Source: Oscillatoria sp. HE19RPO (GTDB lineage: Bacteria; Cyanobacteriota; Cyanobacteriia; Cyanobacteriales; Laspinemataceae). From it: DNA of 64,000 nt. The notes beneath the pieces were generated by a model. That model saw nothing but the letters and a program-made list of their open reading frames with translations, was not told where the DNA came from and made no database searches. A program made the position numbers and the translations under genes. This document shows, in pieces, positions 45,428-54,419 of this stretch. How positions within the stretch are numbered: position 1 is the stretch's first letter; each line of letters opens with the position of its first letter. The stretch is from NCBI RefSeq assembly GCF_024220515.1, contig NZ_JAMXOT010000051.1, forward strand, positions 1 to 64,000, in the 5' to 3' direction.

Positions 45428-46336
45428 ATGACTCATCACCATCATAATCATACCCACGCGAACAATACAACCCGTAACATAAAATTTGCCTTTTTGCTGA
45501 ATTTAGGCTTTACCATTTTTGAACTGATTGGCGGTTTCTGGACAAATAGCCTTGCGATTATGTCAGACGCCCTCCACGATTTAGGCGATAGCTTTTCCTT
45601 GGGTTTATCCTGGTATCTAGAAAAATATTCCCAGCGAGGCAGAACCAATAAATATTCTTATGGATATCGCCGCTTCTCCTTACTTGGTGCGGCAATTAAC
45701 GCGATCGTGTTAAGCATGGGGTCGCTAATTATCTTATCCGAAGCGATTCCAAGACTGTTTAATCCCGAACCTGCTGACGCTCAAGGAATGGTTTTGTTTG
45801 CCATTGTCGGTGTCATCGTTAATGGAATGGCGGTTTTGCGGTTGCGAGGGAGTCAAGGCATGAGTGCACGGGTGGTTTCCTGGCATTTACTCGAAGATGT
45901 CCTCGGTTGGATTGCTGTCTTAATTGTCAGTATCGTGCTGTTGTTTTCTAACCTATACATCCTCGATCCGTTGCTGTCTATTGGGATTACCCTGTACGTC
46001 CTCTACAATGCCCTGCGAAATTTAAAATCAACCGTAGAAATTTTTCTCCAAGCTACCCCTTCTAATGTTAATGTTAAAGAAATAGAAACGCAAATTTGCG
46101 AAATCGAGCGGGTCAAATCCACCCATCACACTCATGTTTGGTCACAAGAAGGAGAAAATAACGTGATGACGACTCATGTAGTGGTGGATAAAAATGCAAC
46201 CAAAGCAGAAATTTTGGAGGTAAAAAGGCGGGTAAAAGATATTGCCACTCCAATCGCTTTAGAACATATAACGGTAGAAATCGAATATGAAAATGAAGAA
46301 TGCAATCTCAGAGAGCATGAGGAGCCTCATCATTAG
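45428..46336 (+). CDS. Cation diffusion facilitator (CzcD-like)
   Basis: A 302-residue CDF transporter exporting divalent metals such as Zn, Co or Ni. A His-rich N-terminus (MTHHHHNHTHANN) is followed by six membrane helices. The first metal-site motif is in ALHDLGDSFSLGLSW (helix 2; HDxxD arrangement), with a second in helix 5 (HLLEDVLGWIAVLI). The C-terminal cytoplasmic domain (about 205-302; STHHTHVWSQEGENNVMTTH) ends in acidic and His residues. It is divergent from the adaptor/pump operon and sits inside the metal locus. Its stop codon touches the stop codon of the convergent sensor kinase gene. Confidence 0.92.
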   Translation: MTHHHHNHTHANNTTRNIKFAFLLNLGFTIFELIGGFWTNSLAIMSDALHDLGDSFSLGLSWYLEKYSQRGRTNKYSYGYRRFSLLGAAINAIVLSMGSLIILSEAIPRLFNPEPADAQGMVLFAIVGVIVNGMAVLRLRGSQGMSARVVSWHLLEDVLGWIAVLIVSIVLLFSNLYILDPLLSIGITLYVLYNALRNLKSTVEIFLQATPSNVNVKEIETQICEIERVKSTHHTHVWSQEGENNVMTTHVVVDKNATKAEILEVKRRVKDIATPIALEHITVEIEYENEECNLREHEEPHH

Positions 46337-47677
46337 TTACTCCAAAATCGGCAATCGTACCGTAAACAAACTGCCTTTATTAAATTCGCTGTAGACTTGG
46401 ATATTGCCGTGATGAGTTTTGGCGATCGCCTGAGCAATAGCGAGTCCCAAACCTGAACCTCCGGTATGGCGGGCGCGGTCACTATTCACCCGATAAAAAC
46501 GGTCAAAAATCCGGTTTAAATCTTGAGGATGAATTCCAATACCCGTATCTTTAACCTGAATAATGGCATGGCGATCGCTGACATCTAAAATTAGAGTAAC
46601 TTCCCCTCCTGATGGAGTATATTGAATTCCGTTACTGACTAAATTAAACACCAGTCGATAGAGTTCTTCTTCATTCCCTTTCACCCGGACTACCTGCTGA
46701 ACTCGAATCTCTTTCCTGAGCTTGACTTTGGAGGCGATCGCCAAGGCGGCGATTTCTTCTTCCACATCGCTAATCACATCATTTAGACAGCAATGGGAAG
46801 ATTTGATGGGGAGTTCTTGTTGATCCATTCGGGATAATAATAACAAATCATTCACAAGTTGAGAGAGGCGTGAATTTTGGCGATCCACGGTTTTTAAGGT
46901 ATCGAAAATCTCCTCAAAATTAGGGCTTTGAACTCTTAAATTTGATTCAACTGTGGCTCGAATTGCGGCTAACGGCGTTCGTAATTCATGGGCAGCATCG
47001 GCGGTAAATTGCTGAATTTGACGATAGGACTGATAAATCGGCTGCATGGCAACTCCCGCTAATCCCCAACTGGCAGTACCCACCCCTAATAAAGCAATAG
47101 GTAATCCGATTAACATCATCACTTTAACTGCCCCTAAATAGTCATCAAATTCTTTCAAACTTCGCCCCACTTGCAAACTTCCCCAATCTCGGCCATCTTC
47201 TGTATGTAAAACGACAGAAATTTGATGAAATCGAGTCCCTTGACTATCCGTGAGAGTTTGCCATATTTCTGCATTTTCTACCTCGGATAATCCATCAGAA
47301 CTAACTCCCGCTACGGCGATTAAATTGCCGGTTAAATCGAGTAATCGAACATAATAATTCCCTTGATGAAGCGCCCCGAACGCGTGTCGTTCCCGATTAA
47401 GTTCTCGGTCCCAACACTGCTCATCTTGAGTAGATAAATCTGGCAAAAATCGGCCCATTTCGGGCTCTAATTGTGCTGGTTCTTGCAATACGGTTTCCAA
47501 ACTATTATGGAGGGCCCCGGCAACGGATTCTAATTCGCGATCCAGGGTCATCCAATGGGCGTGGGCGATCGCTTCATACATTCCCCACCCACATAACCCC
47601 AAAATCACCCCCATAACTCCAGCATACCAACAAGCCAGTTGTAAGCGAGTTTTTTGAAAAAGTTGATTGTGATTCAC
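46337..47677 (-). CDS. Sensor histidine kinase of the metal locus
   Basis: A 446-residue membrane kinase. Helix 1 is near residues 13-33 (LACWYAGVMGVILGLCGWGM). A periplasmic sensor region of about 150 residues (35-185) contains single His and Cys residues (DEQCWDREL). Helix 2 (MMLIGLPIALLGVGTASWGL) is followed by the H-box AAHELRTPLAAIRAT. The ATP-binding domain carries the N box (LVFNLVSNGIQYTPSGG), DTGIGIHP and GGSGLGLAIAQAIAKTH. It resembles the RppB/NrsS or CopS type of Synechocystis. The response regulator gene is 21 bases upstream. Metal sensing is inferred from context. Confidence 0.88.
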   Translation of the reverse strand: MNHNQLFQKTRLQLACWYAGVMGVILGLCGWGMYEAIAHAHWMTLDRELESVAGALHNSLETVLQEPAQLEPEMGRFLPDLSTQDEQCWDRELNRERHAFGALHQGNYYVRLLDLTGNLIAVAGVSSDGLSEVENAEIWQTLTDSQGTRFHQISVVLHTEDGRDWGSLQVGRSLKEFDDYLGAVKVMMLIGLPIALLGVGTASWGLAGVAMQPIYQSYRQIQQFTADAAHELRTPLAAIRATVESNLRVQSPNFEEIFDTLKTVDRQNSRLSQLVNDLLLLSRMDQQELPIKSSHCCLNDVISDVEEEIAALAIASKVKLRKEIRVQQVVRVKGNEEELYRLVFNLVSNGIQYTPSGGEVTLILDVSDRHAIIQVKDTGIGIHPQDLNRIFDRFYRVNSDRARHTGGSGLGLAIAQAIAKTHHGNIQVYSEFNKGSLFTVRLPILE

Positions 47678-47698
47678 GCTGTTTTATTCCCCTTTGGT

Positions 47699-48409
47699 TT
47701 AGTCTTCAGCTTTGAAGCGATATCCCAATCCATACACCGTTTCTATGAGGCGATCATAACCCTGTTCGGCGAGTTTCCGACGCAGCAGACGCATTTGGGC
47801 GGCGACTACATTGCTTCCGGGTTCTGACCCCAATTCCCACAGCCGATCCAAAATGCGATCGCGGGTAATAATTTGCTGAGGATGACGCATCAAATATTCT
47901 AACAACTGAAACTCTTTATTGGTCATAGAAATAGCGACAGGTTCCCCGGTTTTCTGATGGCAATAGAGGGTACGAGTGCCGTAATCGAGAGTCAGATTTC
48001 CCACCTGAATCTGCTGGGGTTGCAATTGAGGCGATCGCCGCTGTAATGCCCTCAACCTTGCCAATAATTCCGCCATCCCAAACGGTTTAACTAAATAATC
48101 ATCCGCACCAGCATCTAACCCAGCCACTTTATCTTCCATACTATCTTTTGCAGTTAGCATCAGTACAGGTAAAGCACTGCCCGAAGCCCGCAGGCGCTTA
48201 CACAATTCTATCCCTGATAATGCCGGTAATAACCAATCAAATATCGCCAGGGTATAGGGGGTTTCTACAGGTTGCAAGCTATAACTCTCAATATAATCAT
48301 AACCCTCTTTCCCATCCTTAGCCCAGTCTACCACGTAAGCTTCCCGCTCTAGGGTCCGTTTAATCGCTGCCCCTAAATCGGGTTCATCTTCTACTAAGAG
48401 TACCTTCAT
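47699..48409 (-). CDS. OmpR-family response regulator of the metal locus
   Basis: A 236-residue regulator. The receiver domain (1-115) has DE at 8-9 of MKVLLVEDEPDLG, the phosphoacceptor Asp in YTLAIFDWLLPALSG and the LTAK/KPF motifs (LMLTAKDS, DDYLVKPFGMAELL). The winged-helix output domain covers about 130-232 (EFQLLEYLMRHPQQIITRDR, VYGLGYRFKAED). It resembles RppA/NrsR and CopR proteins. The frame continues three codons upstream to TTG, but ATG 48409 gives the standard start. The direct repeat at 48641-48657 lies in its own upstream region, so autoregulation is likely. Confidence 0.9.
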   Translation of the reverse strand: MKVLLVEDEPDLGAAIKRTLEREAYVVDWAKDGKEGYDYIESYSLQPVETPYTLAIFDWLLPALSGIELCKRLRASGSALPVLMLTAKDSMEDKVAGLDAGADDYLVKPFGMAELLARLRALQRRSPQLQPQQIQVGNLTLDYGTRTLYCHQKTGEPVAISMTNKEFQLLEYLMRHPQQIITRDRILDRLWELGSEPGSNVVAAQMRLLRRKLAEQGYDRLIETVYGLGYRFKAED

Positions 48410-48640
48410 ATTGACCAACCGTTCTCTATTCCTCTCTATGATACTATAACCCTGGGATATTCAGTTATGCGAAGCTATTTGAAATTGTTATATTGACAAC
48501 AATTAATAAATAATCGTTCTCTCTGGATTTCATAAATATAAGTTTTTATTTTTGATTTCTTCAAATCATACCCCTACAAATTAAATGATTTTTATCCCGG
48601 GCTTCCCTGAACAAATCTTTTGCAGGGTATAACCTGAAAG

Positions 48641-48657
48641 TGAAACCAAGATGAAAT
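48641..48657. promoter_or_regulatory. Direct repeat TGAAAC-N5-TGAAAT (candidate regulator site)
   Basis: Half-sites at 48641 and 48652 have the same 11-bp period as at 45225-45241, with a third weaker TGAAAG at 48635. It lies between the divergent regulator and Cys-rich protein genes. Confidence 0.55.
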
Positions 48658-48772
48658 TGGCATCCGCCAGAAGAGATAGAACTTTATCCACTCTTTAGAT
48701 AGAGGATATTGCCACCCTGCACCGATAATGTAGAGGCTAGAACTTCATCGGAAACAAAGGAGGAAAATTTTC

Positions 48773-49102
48773 ATGCCTCATGAAATTAATCAATCTAGTA
48801 TAGATGCGATCGTGAATTGTGCTATTCATTGCGAGCATTGTGCCGACGAATGTATTGGCAATATGCCCGATTGCGCTCGCTTATGCCGAGATTGCTCTCA
48901 AATGTGCTGGACCATTGCCGGGTTTATGAGTCGAGGTTCTCAATTCATTGAACAAGTCTCTCGCGCCTGCATCGACATCTGCGAAGCTTGTGCGAAAGAA
49001 TGTGAAACCAATGACAACCCACATTGTCAAAAGTGTGCGGAAGCCTGTCGTCAATCCCTGGACGTATTCAAGAAGATTTCAAGCGTTGCCGCTGGTCGAT
49101 AA
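48773..49102 (+). CDS. Four-helix-bundle copper-storage-type protein (Csp/DUF326)
   Basis: A 109-residue protein with 14 Cys residues placed along predicted helices: NCAIHCEHCADEC, CARLCRDCSQMC, CIDICEACAKEC and CQKCAEACRQ. This pattern (CxxxC and CxxC stripes inside a four-helix bundle) matches Csp3/YhjQ proteins that store many Cu(I) ions in the cytosol. No signal peptide is present. A strong aaaggagg ribosome site lies upstream. The adjacent two-component genes and efflux pump support a copper role for the whole locus. Confidence 0.88.
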   Translation: MPHEINQSSIDAIVNCAIHCEHCADECIGNMPDCARLCRDCSQMCWTIAGFMSRGSQFIEQVSRACIDICEACAKECETNDNPHCQKCAEACRQSLDVFKKISSVAAGR

Positions 49103-49633
49103 TATCTCTGTGTTTATAATCCAAAATACACAGCAAGACAGCTTTTCGGAGATCTCGCTGGGTATTTTGGGTCGGTTGTGCGTTTGGCTTCTTGACACTC
49201 AGTCTCCTTCACGGTGCAATTCTTTGGAAAACCCTAATGTTTGAGGGACTCATTAGGGTTCTAGGGGAGTGGAGTAGAAGCCAGAACCTCTCTGGTAGTT
49301 TATACTTAATATGAAAGGTTTTTGAAGGTGTTAAACAGACTCCATATTACCCTCTCTACTGCGCTTCAGACCGTGACCCAGAAGGCACGGAACTTCCAAT
49401 TTAGATTATAACTCAATATAGCAAAAAATAACATAAAAACCCTGAAACAATTGCTCTGTATAGAAACTGACTCATAGAGAAAGCCCTTTGGTGTAATCAA
49501 TCTTATCTTGAGAATCGTTTATAGGAACTAGAAGAAATTCTAATTATGGAAAGGGCTGAAATTTGACCATTTCGCTTAAACTAGCGCTTATAATTAAACC
49601 CACTATCTAATCAGCTTCAGTAGGGAGAGTTTT
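49103..49633. other. Intergenic region after the copper protein gene
   Basis: It contains the hairpin at 49230-49260 and otherwise A+T-rich DNA with no convincing gene. Confidence 0.45.
49230..49260. terminator. Hairpin AACCCTAATG / CATTAGGGTT
   Basis: Perfect 10-bp stem with an 11-base loop, about 130 bases after the copper protein gene. There is no T-run on either side, so it is only a possible terminator. Confidence 0.4.
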
Positions 49634-49852
49634 ATGGTGCTATCAAATTGGTTTGAATTTATCCTTTTGACCTTATTTAATGCAACGATATGTGTATTAT
49701 TGCCTAGAGTTCTTACCTTAAATTGGTCCCAGATTTTCAGTCAACTGAAGGGACAAAGTAAGCGACTCCCCAACCTGAGGGGGGAAGATGTTGCTAATCC
49801 GGGATTAGTCTCGTCATTAAAACCCACATCCCTGCACAATCAGGTACAGTGA
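49634..49852 (+). CDS. Small hypothetical membrane protein
   Basis: A 72-residue frame beginning with a membrane segment (MVLSNWFEFILLTLFNATIC, continuing VLLPRVL) and ending in a polar tail (KGQSKRLPNLRGEDV). A good ribosome site (agggagag) lies six bases upstream of ATG, which supports a real gene. I do not recognise the family. Confidence 0.5.
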   Translation: MVLSNWFEFILLTLFNATICVLLPRVLTLNWSQIFSQLKGQSKRLPNLRGEDVANPGLVSSLKPTSLHNQVQ

Positions 49853-50280
49853 TGATACTTTGATGAAAATTGGCCAATGGGGAACGCTTCAGGTTTTTTA
49901 GACTCGGTTATTTCTAGTCCGAGGCGCGATCGCTTCTATCGCTTCTGTTTAATGGCGAGATGGCAATTTTGACCAACAATTCCAATCCGGTGGAATCGAT
50001 TCGGTTTGATGCCACACCCTGTAACGTCAACGCCTTATCCATTCTAGGATTTAAACCCTGAAGCCCTCCCCTAGACCCTGGCGCATTCAAGCTGAAAAAC
50101 TCGGTAAATTTTACTCGGTCAACGAGACGATTTTGATACCCGAAACTTGGAAAATTAGCATAAAATAGCAAATAGGGGAATTTGTAACCAAAGCGTTCGA
50201 TGTTCATTGAACGCTCTATTCTCCTGGAATGAACCCAACAGGTGCTGGGCGATCGCAGATGACCCAAACTAGGAGGTATT
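49853..50280. other. Intergenic region
   Basis: No gene seen. A frame on the - strand at 49914-50267 lacks a ribosome site and protein-like composition. Confidence 0.4.
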
Positions 50281-50487
50281 ATGGACGAAAAGAAGCCACA
50301 GTCAGAACCTCTGCGACGATTTATCTCCCCTCAACAGTTGGGTTTGGTGGCATTTATGATTTTATTTTGGGCGATGGTCCTTCATTACACCCTGCGGCAA
50401 TTTTGGCAGACTCAGGATGATTGTCCGGTGATTGTCCAGCAGTCCAGCGCATCGGTTCGCAATATTAAAGGATGTGTTGAGGAGTAA
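50281..50487 (+). CDS. Small single-pass membrane protein
   Basis: A 68-residue protein. A polar N-terminus (MDEKKPQSEPLRRFISPQQ) leads into one membrane helix (LGLVAFMILFWAMVLHYTL, about 20-38) and a short tail with two Cys. A near-perfect ribosome site (aggaggt) three bases before ATG makes translation likely. Function and family are unknown. Confidence 0.65.
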   Translation: MDEKKPQSEPLRRFISPQQLGLVAFMILFWAMVLHYTLRQFWQTQDDCPVIVQQSSASVRNIKGCVEE

Positions 50488-50692
50488 TCGTCCGATCGCC
50501 TGTTCTGAAATGTGGCAGTTCGGGAAATGCACAAGTCCATCAGCAAGGGTTGACTCGGATTGGGGATTAACTCCGATCAAATCGCCTCCAAAACATCCGG
50601 ATCCAGCAACCAATTCAGAGAGTGACACGAGAGTATCCCCAAGAAATTAGCAAGCATTTTAGGGTGGGATTGTCGCGTTCAACTGAGATCCC

Positions 50693-50980
50693 ATGTTTAG
50701 TTTTTTAAACAACCTCTTTGCTCCCCATCCCACCCGAATCAAAGAATATCAAGACCCCAACTTAAAATATACTCTTGGCAGACCCGGAGAAATTGGCATT
50801 GTGGATGAGATGATTCGAGGCCCCTATATAGCCGGGAGAGTCCATTTTAGAGGCAGTTATTGGCCTGCGCGGTGCGATCTCGAAGTTGCGATCGGACCCG
50901 GAGAACCTGTTCGCATTGTCGGCATTCACTGTATTACCTTATTAGTCCAACCTGTGGGAGTTTTTGAAGAACCCTGTTAA
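50693..50980 (+). CDS. NfeD-like OB-fold protein
   Basis: A 95-residue protein without membrane segments. The part from residue 29 (GRPGEIGIVDEMIRGPYIAG, then RVHFRGSYWPARCD) to the end (VRIVGIHCITLLVQPVGVF) follows the NfeD C-terminal OB-fold pattern: G-x-V, W-A, G-x-x-V-x-V, T-L-x-V. NfeD proteins usually work with a stomatin-like membrane protein; none is adjacent. The assignment rests on pattern only. Confidence 0.65.
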   Translation: MFSFLNNLFAPHPTRIKEYQDPNLKYTLGRPGEIGIVDEMIRGPYIAGRVHFRGSYWPARCDLEVAIGPGEPVRIVGIHCITLLVQPVGVFEEPC

Positions 50981-51453
50981 TCTCCGGGCGATCGCAATTT
51001 TGGCGAACCCTCGAACCTCAGATCCTCTGGCGTTGGGCCCATTCCGAGTCACCCTCCTCTTGAGCTAATTCCTTCTTTACCCTTCAGTTCTACAAACCCC
51101 CGGGGAGGATTCTGAGGGATGGTGAATGGCAACCTGCCTCTGAGCAGATTCGTCAATGGATCAAGAGGCAGGCGATCGCTTATGCTGGAAGTAGACTGAA
51201 TCAACCGGCCTTAAACAGTCCAGGAGTCTTGAAAATATCAAGGTCTTTGGTTGAGTCGTAAAAGATATCAGACAGGACTGACGCCGGATGTTTTAAGAGG
51301 TCACTCCATCTGTAGAGAGGGCAGTCTATCAATTGCCCAGATGATCGGACAAGGGGATATCTCAGTCCTGGAAGCATTGCGATCGCGGTTAAAATACCTG
51401 AGATCAATTCCAACCTATCAGTCCTGTTTGTTCACACATTCCTCACATTAATT
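50981..51453. other. Intergenic region upstream of the M48 gene
   Basis: About 470 bases with no convincing gene or recognised element. Confidence 0.4.
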
Positions 51454-52302
51454 ATGTTCAACTTTTACGCTTGGATTTCTCATCGAGTTAATCGTCGCTG
51501 GATTTACCCGATTATTTCTGCGATTATGGCGATCGCCTTAATCTTCAGTTCATCCTATCCGAGTTCGGCAAAGAACCCCCGGAGGTTAATTGGGCCGGGA
51601 CTTGAGGTACTCCAACTGAGTACCATGTCCGATGCCCAGGAAGTTGCACTGGGTGAACAAATCAACCAGCAAATTCTCAGTCGTCAATTTAAGCGATATG
51701 GAAATACTCAAATTAATAACTACGTTAGGGAATTAGGCGAGCAGTTAGCAGCGCAAAGCGATCGGCCCAATCTTCCCTACACCTTCCAGGTTGTTGAGGA
51801 TGACAGCATTAATGCCTTTGCCACAATGGGCGGGTTTGTTTATGTGACCACAGGGCTTTTGAAAGCCGTGGATAATGAAGCGCAATTAGCGGGAGTGATG
51901 AGTCATGAAATTGGCCATATTGTCCATAAACATTCCATTCGGCAAATGCGCGAAGTGATCATTGCCCGAGGGTTAGCAGGTGCTGCCGGTGTCGATAACA
52001 ATATTGCGGTACAACTCGGGGTAGAATTAGCCCTCCGGTTGCCTCGGAGTCGTCAACATGAATATGAGGCCGATCGCGGGGCTTTAGCCATTCTCATGGA
52101 TGCCGGTTACTCCCCTCGGGGTCTCGTTCAATTTTTTGAAAAACTCCTCGACAAACCCTCTCCACCGACCTTTTTAAGTACCCATCCCGCCAGTAGCGAT
52201 CGCATTGCCGCCCTCGAACAAATGATTCCTCCGGATCGGGCAAATCAAGGAATGGGTTTAGATGAAGCAGCCTATCGAAACAGAATCCGTCCCCTGTTAT
52301 AA
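51454..52302 (+). CDS. M48 family metalloprotease
   Basis: A 282-residue zinc endopeptidase. The N-terminal hydrophobic segment (YPIISAIMAIALIFSSSYPS, about 18-37) is a signal peptide or anchor. The catalytic motif HEIGHIVHKHS (HExxH, near residue 151) and the third zinc ligand in EYEADRGALAI (near 206) are intact. The flanking block INAFATMGGFVYVTTGLLK is typical of BepA/Oma1-like periplasmic M48 proteases that act on misfolded envelope proteins. No TPR domain follows, unlike BepA. A terminator (52334-52360) ends the transcript. Confidence 0.9.
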   Translation: MFNFYAWISHRVNRRWIYPIISAIMAIALIFSSSYPSSAKNPRRLIGPGLEVLQLSTMSDAQEVALGEQINQQILSRQFKRYGNTQINNYVRELGEQLAAQSDRPNLPYTFQVVEDDSINAFATMGGFVYVTTGLLKAVDNEAQLAGVMSHEIGHIVHKHSIRQMREVIIARGLAGAAGVDNNIAVQLGVELALRLPRSRQHEYEADRGALAILMDAGYSPRGLVQFFEKLLDKPSPPTFLSTHPASSDRIAALEQMIPPDRANQGMGLDEAAYRNRIRPLL

Positions 52303-52333
52303 TCCCTCAAACATTTTTCTTTAAATTCCGATT

Positions 52334-52360
52334 AACCGGGTTATCAAGCCCGGTTTTTTT
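52334..52360 (+). terminator. Rho-independent terminator of the M48 gene
   Basis: AACCGGG / CCCGGTT stem with an eight-base loop and a T-run, about 30 bases after the stop codon. Confidence 0.85.
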
Positions 52361-52392
52361 ATGAGAAACTTTTCTGAATTTAATTAATACCC

Positions 52393-52525
52393 AATCCGGT
52401 TGTAAAAAGTTGTTTTTCTCTTAGCCCGCGCCCCCTGGCTGAGTCTCTGTAGCCCCACCCTTTGCTTACGGAACGCTCATAGAACAGGCTGTGGGTTTGT
52501 TTCTATAGACCTTTGATAACCGGAT
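52393..52525. mobile_element. Small element with CCGGTT/AACCGG ends, degraded copy
   Basis: It begins AATCCGGTTGTAAAAAG and ends GATAACCGGATT. The interior (agcccgcgccccctggctgagtctctgtagcccc) is a diverged form of the core seen at 20122-20231. Confidence 0.65.
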
Positions 52526-52541
52526 TCCGGATAAGCACTTA

Positions 52542-53576
52542 TTAGTCTCCCTTCATTTCATCAATTTTACCTAAGCTAATTAATACACCACTAATTGGAA
52601 TTGCTAAAAATATTCCTATCAATCCTGCAACTCTAGCTCCAATCAATAACGCTAAAAACATAATAACTGGGTTGACATTGATAGAATCTTTCATGATTCG
52701 CGGCATGAGTAAATTTTCTTCCACCTGTTGCAGCAAAATACAAGTAACTAATACTTTGATACTCAGCCAAATTCCTTGGGGTAATAAAATCAGCGAAATT
52801 AAACTAATTCCTATAGTTGCCCCAATTCCCGGAATTAAATCAAAAAGTCCGCCCACTGCTGCCAAAATTAAAGCATAAGGAATATCAATAATGACAAACA
52901 CCACAAAACAAGAAATTGCAAAAAATATGGATAAAATTAACCGCCCCCAAAAAAATCCCAGAAAATTTTTCTGAATAGCCAGGGTAACCTCTCTTCGCCA
53001 ATGAGAGGGGAAAATTTTTAGAAATAAATCCCAAATTTCTCTGCCATCTAACAGCATGAAAAACGCAACAACGGCTATTAAAATCAAATCTACCAAGTTA
53101 GATAATATTTTTTGAACCGTCATTAAACCTACCCCAATTCCTGCCAAGGCTTCCTCGCGCAGACGGTTTTCAATGGCGGTTAAATCTAATTCTAAATTCC
53201 GGCGCGCTAAGACTTCTTGGATGTAGTCTAATAAATCCAATAGACCCTGTAAGAGTTCAGGAGATTGTTCCAGGAGTTGTTGAGCTTGGGATAAGACAGA
53301 GACCCCTAGAGTAATCGTGAGTCCCCCAAATATGAGAATACTGGTTAGAAAAACTATAATAACTGCAAGATTATGGGGAACCCATCGCTGAATCCATTTG
53401 ACAGGATAATTCAGCAAAAAAGCTAGAATAGCCGCAAAAATAAAAATAACGATAACGGTTTCAAAATATTCTAAGACTTGAATAATCGCCCAACCAAACG
53501 CGATTAAAAGCAAGTAACGTAAAATTTTATTATTGTTGAAGTGCGCCCCAATATTTTGCCGAGAGGGTTTGCTCAT
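52542..53576 (-). CDS. AI-2E family transporter (PerM/YdiK type)
   Basis: A 344-residue inner-membrane protein with about eight helices. The first pair (YLLLIAFGWAIIQVLEYFET, VIVIFIFAAILAFLLNYPV) is followed by a soluble loop (about 85-150, LLEQSPELLQGLLDLLDYIQ). The family block PYALILAAVGGLFDLIPGIG and the end block MKDSINVNPVIMFLALLIGA, ARVAGLIGIFLAIPISGVL complete it. Members of this family transport varied substrates, so autoinducer export should not be assumed. The frame is open to 53642, but MSKPSRQN at 53576 is the better start. Confidence 0.88.
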   Translation of the reverse strand: MSKPSRQNIGAHFNNNKILRYLLLIAFGWAIIQVLEYFETVIVIFIFAAILAFLLNYPVKWIQRWVPHNLAVIIVFLTSILIFGGLTITLGVSVLSQAQQLLEQSPELLQGLLDLLDYIQEVLARRNLELDLTAIENRLREEALAGIGVGLMTVQKILSNLVDLILIAVVAFFMLLDGREIWDLFLKIFPSHWRREVTLAIQKNFLGFFWGRLILSIFFAISCFVVFVIIDIPYALILAAVGGLFDLIPGIGATIGISLISLILLPQGIWLSIKVLVTCILLQQVEENLLMPRIMKDSINVNPVIMFLALLIGARVAGLIGIFLAIPISGVLISLGKIDEMKGD

Positions 53577-54419
53577 TGTTTTAGTATAACAACTTTTAGA
53601 ATAGGAAAGTAAAAAATGCCCGACTTGGTAACTTGAATTCATGAAAATACAGGAAACAACCCATCAATAGGTTATACTTCCGCAGTTGGGAAGTAATGGA
53701 TGGTTTTAAAAATCATGGTTTAAGTTTACCTCAAAAATTGTTTCTCTCTTTTCCCGATAAATCGAATAAATTGGGGATGAACTCACCCGGTTTATACCGG
53801 AAGTAGGGGAGGGTCGGTTCGCGTTCCATTGGGCTTATGATTAGGAATTATGGATTATTTTATCATAATTTTGACCCATACATTTTGGGAAAATTCCTCA
53901 AGGGTAAAAGTACAGGATTTGCTCAGACAGGAGGAATCGGGTCAATCCGCGATCGCCGAGGAAAATCCATCATCAGGAAATCTGCATCCGAAGCCAGAGA
54001 ACAAGAATTACCACTGTAGAGGGATGTCACGAGATAAAAATCGTGAATTCCATCACCTCCCCATCCTGTGGAGATCCGCTTGATCAACCTGTGGTGACCC
54101 CAGACCCTCAAAAACGGCGATCGCCCGGTGAACAACCCTGGAGAATTTGGGAAATTTAGCTTCTCTTCAAAAAATTTCTGGAAGTGCCATCGGGTAAGGG
54201 TTTTAGGAGAACAGCATCTCCGGAAATGAACAGGTTCACCGCAAAAATCGCGAGCAATCTGCATAATTTGCCCGAAATATTCCTAATAAATAAATCAGAG
54301 GCAACACACAGGAGAGTGGGTTGAACAGATTCACCCGAAAAAGGGCGAATCGCCTAAGCAACCCTAGCTTTCAACCCCCTTGTCTCTGTCAAATCCAGAT
54401 CACCAGGAGTAATCTACTC
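53577..54419. other. Divergent intergenic region before the giant protein gene
   Basis: About 840 bases. Short frames at 53837-54083 overlap each other and are not protein-like. It presumably carries both divergent promoters. Confidence 0.45.

Noticed and set aside
49914-50267. 117-codon open frame on the - strand
   Set aside because: No ribosome site, mixed composition and no recognisable domain; probably chance.
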